Source of the DNA: Aquila chrysaetos chrysaetos
Taxonomy: Eukaryota; Chordata; Aves; Accipitriformes; Accipitridae
Assembly (NCBI RefSeq): GCF_900496995.4
Contig: NC_044009.1
Span: 54,338,964 to 54,402,963 of the forward strand
Length of the DNA stretch: 64,000 nucleotides
Direction: 5' to 3'
A model generated the notes under the pieces. It did no database searches. It was not told the origin of the DNA and saw only the letters and a program-made list of their open reading frames with translations. The position numbers were made by a program, and so were the translations under genes. The first letter of the stretch is position 1. Every line of letters starts with the position of its first letter. Positions 25,310 to 36,436 of this stretch are shown piece after piece.

Positions 25310-26150
25310 GCCAGCCCACGCCTCATGGAAGATAATGGCTACGGACCCGAGTTCCTGATGGGCTGCAGCTGTGAACCAAGGGGCCGGTGGGCCAGGCTGC
25401 AACTGGGGGCAGATGAGCGTGTTACCATGTTGCCCCCGGGGGGCAGCTGCACATCGCCCGCTGGCGCCAGAACTACGGCTGCAACTGTAAAGCGGGTGAG
25501 TGCGGGTGGGCGTTTCGTGCTTGGGCGGCGGGTTCAGACAGCGGGGAGCCCGACGGGTGAACCGGCGTGGAGCTGTGCGGCAGGCAGCGGTACCGGGGCC
25601 GCAGGGGGCAGGGATGAAGGGCCGGCGCCACCGTGGGGCCACACCGGAGCGGTGCGAAGCGGCCGGAGCGCTGGGGCTGCGCCGGGAGCCGTGGTAGTCC
25701 GGGGTGCGTTGGGACGGGCCCGGGTCAAAGCCGATGGTCCGGGGCGGGGAGGTGAGGGGCGGCGGGGTCTGAAAGGGTTGGAGCGGTTCGGGGCCGTTCG
25801 GGCAGCACAGCGCGGTGCCGGAGAGCAGCGGCGGAGAGGCTCGGGCACGGCCGGAGCTGAACCGCAGGCCGGTGGCGGTGCTGCCGGGGCCCCCCCAGGC
25901 CGGTGCTGTAGTCCTCCGGCACCGGGACCCCGGCCGGCCAGGTTGTCCTGCACCGGGCACTGTGCTCCCCGTCGGCCATCTTCTTTCGCACAGCATGGCC
26001 GGAGACGTGGTCTTCCTGAACGGACTTCCGGTCGGCCATGTTGTTTCGGGCAGCACGCCGGGAGACGTAGTGTTCTGGCACGGGGATTCCAGTCGGCCAT
26101 GTTGTGCTGCACACCGTGCCGGGAGATTGCCACGCAGGTTCCTGTTGCCT
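25310..26150. promoter_or_regulatory. CpG island with about 60-bp repeats of YY1-like and ZNF143-like motifs
   Basis: Dense in CpG and open in several frames, as expected for GC-rich DNA. On the minus strand, units near 25974, 26034 and 26095 contain AAGATGGCCGAC or AACATGGCCGAC (YY1-like). Between them lie ACTACGTCTCCCGGCG (26048-26071) and diverged copies near 25988-26011 and 26109, like the ZNF143/THAP11 element. A CCGGAAGT ETS core occurs once. A diverged fourth unit begins at 25936. Motif direction suggests minus-strand transcription, although a GTGAGT donor-like site on the + strand at 25497 leaves the other direction open. The target transcript is unknown. Confidence 0.6.
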
Positions 26151-26300
26151 GACTAGTCCTCTTACAACCCCTCCTGCATCTGTTATTCCGTCTCAGAAAT
26201 TTTTATTTACTCTCTTATTCTGTTTGGGCCAGAGTAGTCCCCTTGGGACCCCTCCCGAGACCACCCTTGTACCCCATAGTGCTTTTATTGCCCTCTACAC

Positions 26301-26940
26301 TGATACTGAAAAGCCGGTCGGAGAAACTCTCTAAGACTCATTTTGGAGTTTTAGAAAGCAGGCATTCTTTATTGCAGCACTGGATGCACGGGGGATAGTT
26401 CCACCTAGCGTGCGTGCCACAGCTTCAGCACAAAGAGGTTATATGGAGTAACAATTACATATTAATCAGGTTAGTATACATATACATAAAAATTATCATA
26501 ACTGATTATCATAGTACTGCCTACATCCGATCATGCACAATGAAGAATTCATTTGAGTCGAAGGGCTGCTTTTACGACCACCGATCCATTTGAGATTCTG
26601 TTGGCTGTCCTTGAAGTCTTTGTTCTTGTCCTTGTTCTTTGATCTTGAAGCTTAATGCAGTTTCAATCACATGTGGTCAGTTTCAGCATTGTTCTCATCT
26701 AGCGTACAGGAACGTCTAGTCATAAGAGGAAAGAACTGCAAAACTTATGAGTAACTACCTCTACTAGCTTGGCTATACTTTTGTCTATTGTTTCAATCAT
26801 AGTGTTCTAATAATTATTTACCAAATCTCACTTTTACAGTCATCTAGCAGCAAACCAGTTTCCACGGCTGGTATAAAATATTAAAAACATCAAAATATTT
26901 AGACGTACCCTACAGGATGTATGGAAATATGCTATTGACA
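26301..26940 (-). mobile_element. LTR, family C, copy 1
   Basis: About 640 bases nearly identical in layout to 60556-61213. The + strand runs from TGATACTGAAAAGCCGGTCG to GCTATTGACA. On the minus strand AATAAA at 26368-26373 lies about 70 bases from the 3' end, as in an LTR. No target duplication was recognised, and no internal retroviral sequence is attached, so it is probably a solo LTR. Confidence 0.75.
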
Positions 26941-26959
26941 CCATCTAGAATACCTCTGT

Positions 26960-27600
26960 TGAGTCCTTTCTCCCCGATGACATCTGTACTCATCTCACAG
27001 CCCCTCCAGAGGCTCTCATTACGTCTCTGAGCCCTGTAGACCCCTTTTGACCCCTTTTGACCTTTGTAGTTCTCCCAGGACCCCTCTTGAGGCCTTCTTT
27101 GTACCCTAGAGCACTCTGTTCTTCATCTGTGCCATCTAGGATGCCCATATTAAGTCCCTGGCCCTCTGAATATATCTATGCTTTGCTCTAACTGCCTCCC
27201 AGGTTACCATTTTTTCCCCTGAGCCTTTGTTTGCCATTGTAGCACCCTTTGACTTCCCTCACAGCTCATTCTCAGGCTTTCCTTGTGCCCTAGAGCACTC
27301 TGTTAGCCTTCTACCCCACCCGAGATCCCTGTTTTGGCCTTTGAACCCCTCTAGGATCACTTGCATTGCCCATAGAGAAGCGGTCCAGAGGCTGTCTTGT
27401 GCCCCAGAGCCTTCTGTTGCCTGTCCAGTCCTTCAAGGACCCCTCTGGTGTCCACAGGCCCCCTCCTGCATCCCTCATTGTGTGACTGGGCTTTCTCTTG
27501 CCCCCCTTACTCTCTTTGGACCCTTCTAATTCCCTTAGCAGCACTCCTGAAGTGCTTCTTATTTTGTGTCGCTATTTATTGGACTCCTAGCTGCTTAGGT
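26960..27600 (+). repeat. Degenerate CCCTCC/TTTGCC minisatellite, distal block
   Basis: The same word set (CCCTAGAGCACTCTGTT, GACCCCTTTTGACC, GCCCCAGAGCCTTCTG) as at 19.7-20.9 and 25.0-25.3 kb. The 100-aa ORF at 27227 is a by-product. Confidence 0.6.
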
Positions 27601-29722
27601 ATTCTCTGAGGTGTTAACTACAGTTTCTGAGGCACTGTTTGTGCAGTCCAAACTAATTTTTATTTTTTGTACCTTTCAGGACTCTTCTAGTTCTCTTCAG
27701 TGACTAGGTCAGACAGACATCCTAGGAGTCTTGGTGACCTGGAATTGTAGGTGCTGTACAGGAAGCAATTCCCTCAGGAAGTGGAGGTCTTGTAAATGAA
27801 GGCTTCTTCCAAGACATATTTCTGTTGTCTTATTCAGCGCTATACAGAATGCACTCCTGGTGTAGCTTTGGTAGCATGTGTGGCCCAACAGAAATGAAGG
27901 GCAGCAGTATAGAATTTTTTTGTTAGAAAGAAAACTAAAGCCTTACACTTACGTTGCAAATACTGTTACAAATTTCAATCAACTGTTTTCCAGTGTAGCC
28001 TCCAATAACCACAAATGCTTTTACCAGCTTAAAAGAAAGGTTTGCATTTGTCAGAGTAAAAACAGGTTTAAATTACCTACCTGTTTATGTTGTTGCTGTG
28101 ATATATACAGTCATAGTCAAAAAGCAGATACACTCTTTTATAGTAGGAGTTTATTTCCCTTTTCTGCACACTGTATGGTCTAAACCTAAGACAGAGTAAA
28201 AGACTTAATTCCACCCAGCGGGCTGTCTTTATGCATTTTGCCAATTTTCCTCTCCCCTTTCTCAGGGGATTGTGGGTGGGGTGGTAGGTGGGGTTTAGTG
28301 GTATATCAGCCTCAGGTTTTGCCCCAGGGATCTCATTCTGCTTATGGCTTCCAAAGAGGTTAGTAGTCTGGGTTTGTTTTTTGTTGATAGCAGTCTTTGA
28401 GCTAGCCAAGATATCTGGGAAGATATGTTTTCAAGCTCAGGGAAGCCGAGGTTCCTCTCTGAGGTAGGAGCAACAGGATGAGTCAAGGCTGAGCAGTAGG
28501 CATAGCACAAAGTGTGTTTATAGGGTGCAGTTGTTTCTCAGGTCAATATGTGAATAAGGGGTGTTTGGGGTGGAAGATGCTACAGCTACTTTTTTTTTTT
28601 TTTTGACAAGTGTAGATGATATTTTCTTAAACTTCAAAGTTTACTCTAGAGGGAATGTTGTTTTCTTACTGGTTCTGTTGGAGATAGTGAAAGCGGGGAT
28701 CATCCTCATCACCTATAGGACTCATTGTAAGAGAACATAGTGGGGGTCAGGGCAAATCTGTTCTCTACACTTGTATCCAAAGTTCCTTTGCATCCCAAGG
28801 AAGTGGTGGATGTACAAGGCTTTGTCTTTTTCAGGGCACAAGATGCCTCAGCATCTTTCCAGATTGCTCTCAGGGTGCATTGCTGTCCCTAGAGCCTTGG
28901 TAACTGCTGCTCTTTTAGGTAAGGACTATGTAAAATTCATCTAATATGTGCACGTGCAGAGGAGCCTGGACCATGTGTGAGAAGGTAAGGTATGGCCCAG
29001 AAAAACAGCTCCCAAAGAGCATATGGCACAGTTGCTTTGGGGGCGCAGATAGATGAAAGGTGCCATTGGGAGGGAGTGTGAATCTCCTTGACAGCCCAAG
29101 GACAGTTAAAGGGTTTCTTAAATTTTGTTATTGGGGGATGGCTGGGAAAGGGAGGTGGGTTCATCAGCATCTTTAGGCTGGTTTTGCACTGTGATTTTGG
29201 GTCATGATGAGGTGCCTTTGGTTCTTTTCATACCACAGCTGAAGGGAGGAAGGATGAAGTTACAAGAAATGCAGCGTAAGGCACTCTGCTGTTGATGTCA
29301 CCGTCCATGTGGCCGAACAGTGACTGTGTCGTGCCTCTCAGAAAGTGTCCAGGTAGGAGGCCGCACGGCATGGGTTTTGTTAACAGTTGGGTCCACATGG
29401 ATGACCAGTGGTCTAGAGTTAAGTGGGAATGGAGGGGAGAGGGTGATTTGAGGTTAGTTGAATAGGGAGATAGGGTGGCCTAGGTGCAAGTATTGGAAAT
29501 ATTGTGGGAATACTAGGTTGGAGAAATCTCATGGGGCAGAGAATTAGCATAGGCCACACAGAGCAGGCCACAGAGCAAATTGCATGCCTTCTTCATTTAG
29601 TCTGTCAGGTACATTATTATATACTATCCAGAACTCTGATGCCTCTGCTCCCTTTTCCACCATAGGCATGGCCCTCCCTGACATTCTTATCATGTCTGTC
29701 CCATTGTCATGCATCCATATTT
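27601..29722. other. Intergenic, nothing recognised
   Basis: No ORF with family resemblance. A poly-T run lies near 28589-28604. Otherwise it looks unique or too decayed to classify. Confidence 0.5.
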
Positions 29723-29727
29723 CATGG
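29723..29727. repeat. Target site duplication CATGG, left copy
   Basis: CATGG immediately precedes the left LTR, and an identical CATGG follows the right LTR at 37657-37661. A 5-bp duplication fits ERV-L-type integration and fixes the provirus ends. Confidence 0.9.
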
Positions 29728-30296
29728 TGTCGTGGTTTAACCACAGCCAGCAACTAAGCACCAAGCAGCTGCTTGCTCACTCGCCCCCACCCAGTGGGAT
29801 GGAGGAGAGAATCTGGAGAAAAAAAAAGTAAAATTTGTGGGTTGAGATAGGATCAGTTTAATAGGACAGAAAGGAGGAAAATAATAATGATAATAATAAA
29901 AGAATTGGAATATACAAAACAAGTGATGCACAATGCAATTGCTCACTACTCACCGACCGATGCCCAGTTAGTTCTGGAGCAGTGATCGGGCCCCACCCCC
30001 AGCCAACTCCCCCCACTTTATATACTAGGCATGATGTCACATGGTCTGGAATATCCCTTTGGCTAGTTTGGGTCAGCTGTCCCGGCCGTGTCCCTTCCCA
30101 ACTTCTTGTGCCCCTCCAGCCTTCTTGCTGGCTGGGCGTGAGAAACTGAAAAATCCTTGATTTGGTACAAACACTACTTAGCAACAACTTAAAACATCAG
30201 TGTGTTATCCACATTATTCTCATACTAAATCAAAACCAGAACATTATAGCATCTACTAGAAAGAAAATTAACTCTATCCCAGCCAAAACCAGGACA
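29728..30296 (-). repeat. Provirus 3' LTR (family A)
   Basis: The + strand runs from TGTCGTGGTTTAACC to CCAAAACCAGGACA. On the minus strand a TATATAAA box lies near 30016-30025 and an ATTAAA poly(A) signal near 29860. It matches the 5' LTR at 37058-37656 block for block, with indels and substitutions, so the insertion is old. Confidence 0.9.
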
Positions 30297-30312
30297 GCAT
30301 CCACCCCTTACT
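30297..30312 (-). other. Polypurine tract of the provirus
   Basis: On the minus strand GTAAGGGGTGGATGC abuts the LTR start TGTCC. It would prime plus-strand DNA synthesis. The same element is visible next to the truncated LTR at 20304. Confidence 0.75.
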
Positions 30313-30396
30313 CTATACCATTTACGTCACGCTCAGGTCCCATACTTTCCAATACATCCCAATTAATCACCATCAACTTTCCTGTCCTTTGATGTG

Positions 30397-30428
<32 letters not shown>

Positions 30429-30890
30429 GAGGTATCATTCCCTTAGTCTATGGGCCATCCCTATAAAATGTCTGTTGAGTTCATTTAGTCCATGACTTTG
30501 GGCTCCATCTGTCATACCAGTCTTTCTGGGCAGGAGGGATGATGCAAAGTCCACTCAGTCGGCAGAGTGGAATCGGGCTTCAGTGCAGTGTGGCAAGCAG
30601 GTGACACTGGGTGCAGGAGAAGGATGGTGTGCAACGTTGGATTGTTGCATGCTGAAGGCAGTTCTGGTCCCATCACTACTGTGCCTTGCTCAATTTTATC
30701 AAAGTTCATTATTCCTTAATCAAAGTGATTCTTACTGTAATACCACTGATATAGCATGTAACAATTATAGTAATGATGACATACAGTGGCAGGGTTATAT
30801 AGCAATTAACATCATACAGTTTAATTCATTGGCTGTTCTCACCTAAAATTAAATTCCCTTGAAGCACACAGTGGACTTCCCTATCCTTCC
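30313..30890. other. Provirus region between integrase and 3' LTR, no env seen
   Basis: About 580 bases with a TA/CA microsatellite (about 30390-30428) and no recognisable env or dUTPase frame on the minus strand. Confidence 0.6.
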
Positions 30891-30897
30891 TCATCAC

Positions 30898-31592
30898 TCA
30901 CCAAGTGCACCCAGGTCCTTGAGCAAAAGCAATCCCCCAAATGGGTTTGCCTTTGCCTGAGGCAGGCGTAACCCAGACTGTCTTCCCTAACGTGTTTTTT
31001 ATGTACACTACAGGGACTTTATCCTCTTCTACAGTACATAAAAGTTCTGATGGGGCAGGGTCAGCCTGATCAGCAGATCCTCTGGTGTTGACTAACCAGG
31101 TGGCTTTTGTTAAACATGTATCCCAGTGTTTGAAGGTTCCACCCCTCATGGTTCTCAATGTAGTCTTTAACAGTCCATTGTACCGTTCCACTGTCCCAGA
31201 GGCTGGTGCATGATAGGGGATGTGACACACCCACTCAATGCCATGCCCTTTGGCCCAGGTGTCTATGAGGTTGTTTTGGAAATGAGTCCCGTTGTCTGAC
31301 TCAATTCTTTCTGGGGGTGCCGTGTCACCACAAGACTTGCTTTTCAAGGCCCCAGGATAGTGTTCTGGGTGGTCACATGGGGCACAGGATGTGTTCCCAG
31401 CCGCCTCGTGGTTGCTTCCACCATTGTAAGCACATGGCGCTTGCCTTGACGGGTTTGTGGGTATGCGAAATAGACAATCTGCCAGGCTTCCCCATATTTA
31501 TATTTCAGCCATTGCCCTCCACACCACAGGGGCTTTAACCGCTTGGCTTGCTTAATTGCAGCACGTTTCACATTCATGGATGACTTGTGCAA
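30898..31592 (-). pseudogene. Provirus integrase, catalytically altered
   Basis: Two minus-strand frames (31592-31344 and 31347-30898) read the integrase core. The second catalytic Asp (SDNGTHF) and the Glu (VERYNGLL) are present. At the first catalytic position the codon is GTC (Val) in AWQIVYF. A frameshift separates the two halves near 31346. The zinc-binding N-terminus to the right is decayed. Confidence 0.85.
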
Positions 31593-31899
31593 TAGTATCC
31601 ATGGTCAAGTCCACCCCTCGATCACGAGCCCATCTATATGTTCCATCTCTTCCCTGATGGCCTGAGGTGTCATGGGCCTACCAAACCATAAATAGCTCAC
31701 CCTTATGTTGCCAGTCCAGACCTACCTAAGACACTTCAATCTTAGCAGCCCGATCCACCTGTTGGTTGTTTTAATGTTCTTCAGTGGCCTGACTCTTAGG
31801 TGCGTGAGCATCTACGTGACGTACTTTTACAACCAGATTCTCTAGCTGGGATGCAATATCTTGCTGCAGTGTGACAGCCCAGATGGGTTTGCCTCTGCG

Positions 31900-32490
31900 C
31901 TACCAGTTGCTCTGCTTCCATTGCTGTAACCACCCCCACAGGGCATTTGCCACCATCCATGAGTCAGTATAGAGACAGAGCACTGGTCACTTTTCTCTTT
32001 CAGCAATTTCTAACGCTACCTGGATGGCTTTCACCTCTGCAAACTGACTCGACTCACCTTCTCCTTCAGCAGTTTCTGCAACTTGTTGTATAAGACTCTG
32101 TACAGCAGTATTCCACCTCCGATGTTGTCCCACAATGTGACGGGACCCATCAGTGAACCGGGCATATTGCCTCTCATTTTGTGACAGTTTATTATACAGT
32201 GGGGCCTCTTCAGCATGCGTCACCTCCTCCTCTGGTGATATTCCAAAATCTTTGCCTTCTGGCCAGTCCGTGATCACTTCCAAAATTCCTGGGTGACTGG
32301 GATTTCCTATACGAGCTCGTTGAGTGATCAGTGCGACCCACTTCCTCCATGTGGCATCCGTTGCGTGATGTGTAAAGGAGACCCTCCCTCTGAACGTCCA
32401 ACCCAGAACTGGCAGTCGGGGTGCTAAGAGGAGCTGTGTTTCAGTACCAACCACTTCCGAGGCAGCTCGAACACCTTCATATGCTGCCAA
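31900..32490 (-). pseudogene. Provirus RNase H domain
   Basis: The minus-strand frame 32490-31987 includes FTDGSR and FAEVKAIQ, carrying the first Asp and the Glu of the RNase H active site. A stop after EREK interrupts it, and a further Asp occurs in LYTDSWM just beyond. The upstream part (APRLPVLGW) is the connection to the reverse transcriptase. Confidence 0.8.
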
Positions 32491-32811
32491 TGTCTCTTTT
32501 TCAGTTGGAGTATAGCGGGCCTCGGATCCTCGATACCCCTGACTCCAAAACCCTAGGGGTCGGCCTCGGGTCTCCCCTGGTGCTTTCTGCCAGAGGCTTC
32601 AGGTAGAACCATTCCCCCCAGCTGCAGTATAGAGCACATTTTTAACATCTTGTCCTGCCCGGACTGGCCCAAGGGCTACTGCATGAACACTCTCCTATTT
32701 AATTTGTTCAAAGGCTTGTTGTTGCTCAGGGCCCCATTTAAAATCATTCTTCTTCTGGGTCACTTGATAGAGAGGGCTTGCAATCAGACTGTAATTTGGA
32801 ATATGCATTCT

Positions 32812-33585
32812 CTAAAAACCCACAATGCCTAAGAAAGCTTGTGTTTCCCTTTTACTAGTCAGTGAAGACATAGCTGCTATTTTGTTGATCACATCCATTG
32901 GGATCTGACGACGTCCATCTTGCCATGTTATTCCTAAAAACTGGATGTCCCATGCAGGTCCCTTGACCTTATTTTGTTTTTTGGCAAAACCAGCTTTGAG
33001 AAGGATTTGGATTATTTTCTTCCATTTCTCAAAAACTTTTTCTGCTCTGTTGCCCCATATGGTGATGTCATCAATGTACTGCATGTGTTCCAGAGCTTCA
33101 CCTTTTTCCAGTGCAGTCTGGATTAGTCCATGACAAATGGTGGGGCTGTTTCCACCCCTGGGACAGTCGATTCCAGGTGTACTGGATGCCCTTCCAAGTA
33201 AAAGCAAACTGTGGCTGGTACTCTGCTGCCAGAGGGATTGAGAAAAATGCATTAGCAATGCCAATTGTGGTGTACCACTTGACTGCCTTTGACTCTAGTT
33301 CATATTGAAGTTCTAGCATGTCTGGCATGGCAGCACTCGGTGTCATCGTGACTTCATTCAGGCCACGGTAGTCAACAGTTAGTCTCCACTCTCCATTAGA
33401 CTTTTCACTGGCCATGTGGGGCTGTTAAAGGGTGAGTGAGTTTTACTGATCACTCCTCGGCTCTCCAGTTGACAAATCAACTTGTGGATGGGAATCAGGG
33501 AGCCTTGGTTGGTGCGATATTGCTGCCAGTGCACTGTTGTGGTAGCAATTGGCTGCGGTGATGAAAGAGGCACTCGGGATGACAA
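32812..33585 (-). pseudogene. Provirus reverse transcriptase, motif A changed
   Basis: Read in three minus-strand frames (33585-33379, 33415-33098, 33264-32812). It contains LTVDYRGLNEV, the palm block TIGIANAFFSIPL and the catalytic YIDDI. The motif A position usually occupied by the first catalytic Asp is GGC (Gly). Frameshifts lie near 33400 and 33160-33100. The YIDDI form is common in ERV-L. Confidence 0.87.
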
Positions 33586-33915
33586 CGAGATGGTTCCAAA
33601 GCAACAGCAAAAAAGAGCCCTTTATTGTCTCTTACAGCATACTTATATATTACTAAAACAGGAGCGCATATCTGGCTCGGCTGGGATGTTTTCCAGTCCT
33701 CAGAACAGTTAAAGATAAAAACATTCCATACACATACTTGTGACTGTCTTCAGCCATATCTTCCAGGCATACACCAGGCCATCTTCTGACCTGACCTTGT
33801 AAAACTAGTTCTTCAAAGGCTTGGCAAACATGCAGCACAACAAATTCTAACGTTCACTCTTGAAAACAAATGCCAGGTGTTCTGAGCTGCTCCTCCCACA
33901 ACTGGCACTTGTTGT
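33553..33915 (-). mobile_element. LTR-like insertion inside provirus pol
   Basis: About 360 bases interrupt the region between protease and reverse transcriptase. They are non-coding for the retroviral frame and carry AATAAAGGGCTC on the minus strand (signal at 33621-33626), suggesting a small solo LTR of another family. The ends are approximate and no target duplication was found. Confidence 0.5.
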
Positions 33916-33925
33916 TCTTTGACCC

Positions 33926-34275
33926 TCAGCAATCCCAGAATCGGAAGGGTCCTGAGAGAAACCAGGCAGGGTAAGACAGCTGTTTAATTCTCTCCGTCTC
34001 CAAGGCAGCTATACCAAAATCCCACCGATACCCCTCTGGGTCCTTAAAATACCCTCTCCTGAGGTAGTCTACGCCAAGGATGCACGGAGCCTCTGGGCCA
34101 GTCACAACAGGACGTTTCTGCCACTCATTCCCGGTTAGGCTTACTTCAGCCTCCAATACAGTTAACTGTTGAGATCCCCCTGTCACACCAGAAATACAGA
34201 TGAGTTCTGCCCTTTTATAACTTGGTGGCATTAGAGCGTACTGTGCACCGGTCTCTACTAGAGCCTTGTACTCCT
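33926..34275 (-). pseudogene. Provirus aspartic protease, active-site Asp replaced by Glu
   Basis: On the minus strand ALVETGAQ (near 34262-34239) stands where retropepsins have Asp-Thr-Gly, and ILGVDYLRRG downstream is the conserved C-terminal loop. The Asp-to-Glu change would be expected to inactivate the enzyme. It lies between gag and reverse transcriptase in the usual order. Confidence 0.82.
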
Positions 34276-34281
34276 GCGGGT

Positions 34282-35462
34282 CTAATGTGCCAGGCCATCA
34301 AATCCACACAGTCCAATAAACCCAGTTGTCCCTTTCCTCCACCCGGGTGGAAGCAGGGCCCCTCTAATCCTGGTCAGAGTATTCGTTACTCGCTTGTTGT
34401 AAAACTGACTTAGAAGTCCCTTCAGGAGGATCAGAAGTAAGATTGGCCCTTCTACTCTGTCTGGAAACTGGAGTAGTATTTCTCCTGGAAGAATCCCCTT
34501 TTGTGGTTGTTTTCCCTTGCAAGTCATGTACCCGTGCACTTAGGACCGAGGTTTTCCATCGCACTTCCTCATGTCATCTCCATGGTCACAGAGGTGAAAC
34601 CACAGGGTACCCCCGTGGTGTGTATCTTCTATACTCTCTCTTGAGCAGAGGAATGCTCACTCCTAATAGCTGAGGTACTGGTCTGTACAGGTGGGGCGTA
34701 TGAATTTTTGATCAGTTTGATCAGTTTTTTTTGACTTTTTGGACAGTTTTTCCACAGCCAAGACACAGGCTTATAGGGTGGAAGCGAGATTTTCTTCGTA
34801 TTGCTGGAGTTGGCAAGCCATTTCATCCACCATCGGTGCCTCTTTGTCTTTCCAGGTCAGTACTGCCAATGGTTTGGCATACGATGATGGTGTGCTCTGT
34901 ACAAACTTCCGCCGCATGGGTCGTGTGCATTGGACTTCGTCTGGATCTCTGGGTAATTGTACGTTGTCCGGGTCATAATAAATCATCTCTAGCACAGCTA
35001 ATTCCATCAGGTACTGCATACCTTTCTCCATGGTGGTCCACTTGCCCGGTTGACATAAAACATCTTCCTTGAAGGGGTACATTTCCTTCACGCTTGACAG
35101 GAGTCACCTCCAGAGGCTGAGGGCTTGTGTCCCTTTTCCAATTGCCTTGTCAATGCCACCTTCCCTAGAAAGTGATCCCAGCTGCTTGGCTTCTCTACCC
35201 TCCAGTTCCAGGCTACTAGCCCCATTGTCGCAGCATCAGAGCAGACAGGTGATAATGTGCTCACCTGGTCGATGGCTGAAATCTTTCTGCATATCCCGCA
35301 GCTCACTCAGGGGTAGGGATGGGGTGATTACCTCTGGTTCTGCCTCTTCCTTCTGTTCCCGTGATGACCCTTGTTCACCTTCATCCCTCACTAAGCGAAC
35401 TGATTTTTTTGTATATTTCTTCTTCTGTATGGGGGCAACTGATACTGGCACAGGTTGGTTCT
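34282..35462 (-). pseudogene. Provirus gag, middle and C-terminal part
   Basis: Successive minus-strand frames (35451-35236, 35091-34771, 34826-34629, 34564-34364) give hydrophilic gag-like sequence, including SELRDMQKDFSHRPGEH and CTRPMRRKF. At least three frameshifts separate them. No clear CCHC zinc knuckle was found. Confidence 0.65.
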
Positions 35463-36365
35463 CTAGTTCAGCTGCAGTGCCTGTTGTTGGGGTTGGAGTA
35501 ACTGCAGTACCTGTCGCTGGAGTTGGAGTGGCCGCAGTGCCTGTCGTGGGGGTTGAAGTGTGGCCACAGTGCCTGTCGCTTTGTTGTCAGATCCAGAGAC
35601 CTTCTCTTCCCCTTGAGGGTACTGAATAGTGTTGAAGAGGGCTCGATAGGCATGGGCCAGGCCCCAGCACATTGCAGTGATTTATGTCTCTCTGGAACTG
35701 CCAGGGTGACAGCATAGTTTTTCCAAATATTTTACTGGTTTTTCCGGATTCTGCACTTGTTCAGGGGTGAAATTCCAAAACACTGGAGGTGTCCACTGTC
35801 CTAGGTATTTGCCCATACTGTCCCACACACCCTGCTGCTCATAATTATCCAGCCTCGGGGCAGATCTCTGGGTGATATTCTTAAACAGTTGTTTAACCCT
35901 AAACAAGACCTGAACCACGTTCAGGAACATGCTAGCTCCTAGCAATAGGACCACACTAGTTTCAACATCCCAGGGATATTCAAAATTTTCAAAACTCTCA
36001 AACGCTATTGTAATTAGCCTGGAGGAGAAGGGGAAGGTGAAGAAAGGTGTCTTGCTCATAGATTGGCTCTCCAAGGAGGAAAGGTGAAGGGTGTAATTAT
36101 TAATAGTTCCCAACAGATGGCTCCCGAAGTACAGAGGTGATGACAATGCTGAGTACAAATACCAGATTAGTCCCATGACCGATAAGTTTATCATACCATA
36201 AGCCACTGTTACACAATACAGCAAAATGAAAACCTTAATCCACGTCCCATGGATGATAAGCAGCAGCACAGGGACTATATATGGCAAGCAAGGTGATACA
36301 TAACACAACTGGAAGAACGACCGCCACAACTCTAAAAGCCAATAAATCAACATTGTGACCAGCAA
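35463..36365 (-). pseudogene. Provirus 5' ORF (gag N-terminus) with several predicted membrane segments
   Basis: From Met at 36365 the minus-strand frame has about four hydrophobic stretches: YIVPVLLLIIHG, IKVFILLYCVTVAYG, LSVMGLIWYLYSAL and VETSVVLLLGASMFLNVV. A hydrophilic gag-like part with WTPPVFWNFTPEQ follows. A TAA stop near 35680 is followed by further open sequence in the same frame, ending in an imperfect tandem of about 30 bases (35470-35580) encoding a Gln/Pro/Leu-rich linker. A multi-pass start is unusual for retroviral Gag. Confidence 0.7.
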
Positions 36366-36436
36366 CTATTAAACTAATACAATGAATGGTTGTAACAAAT
36401 TTGTTTTAACACGCTCTGGTCAGATCTGTTGTTATC

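Noticed and set aside
25262-26152. 296-codon + ORF and opposing minus ORFs over the first CpG island
   Set aside because: Gly/Ala/Arg-rich products in several frames at once; composition explains them.
30313-30890. Possible env or dUTPase in the provirus
   Set aside because: No signal peptide, membrane anchor or dUTPase motif on the minus strand; the interval is short and microsatellite-bearing.
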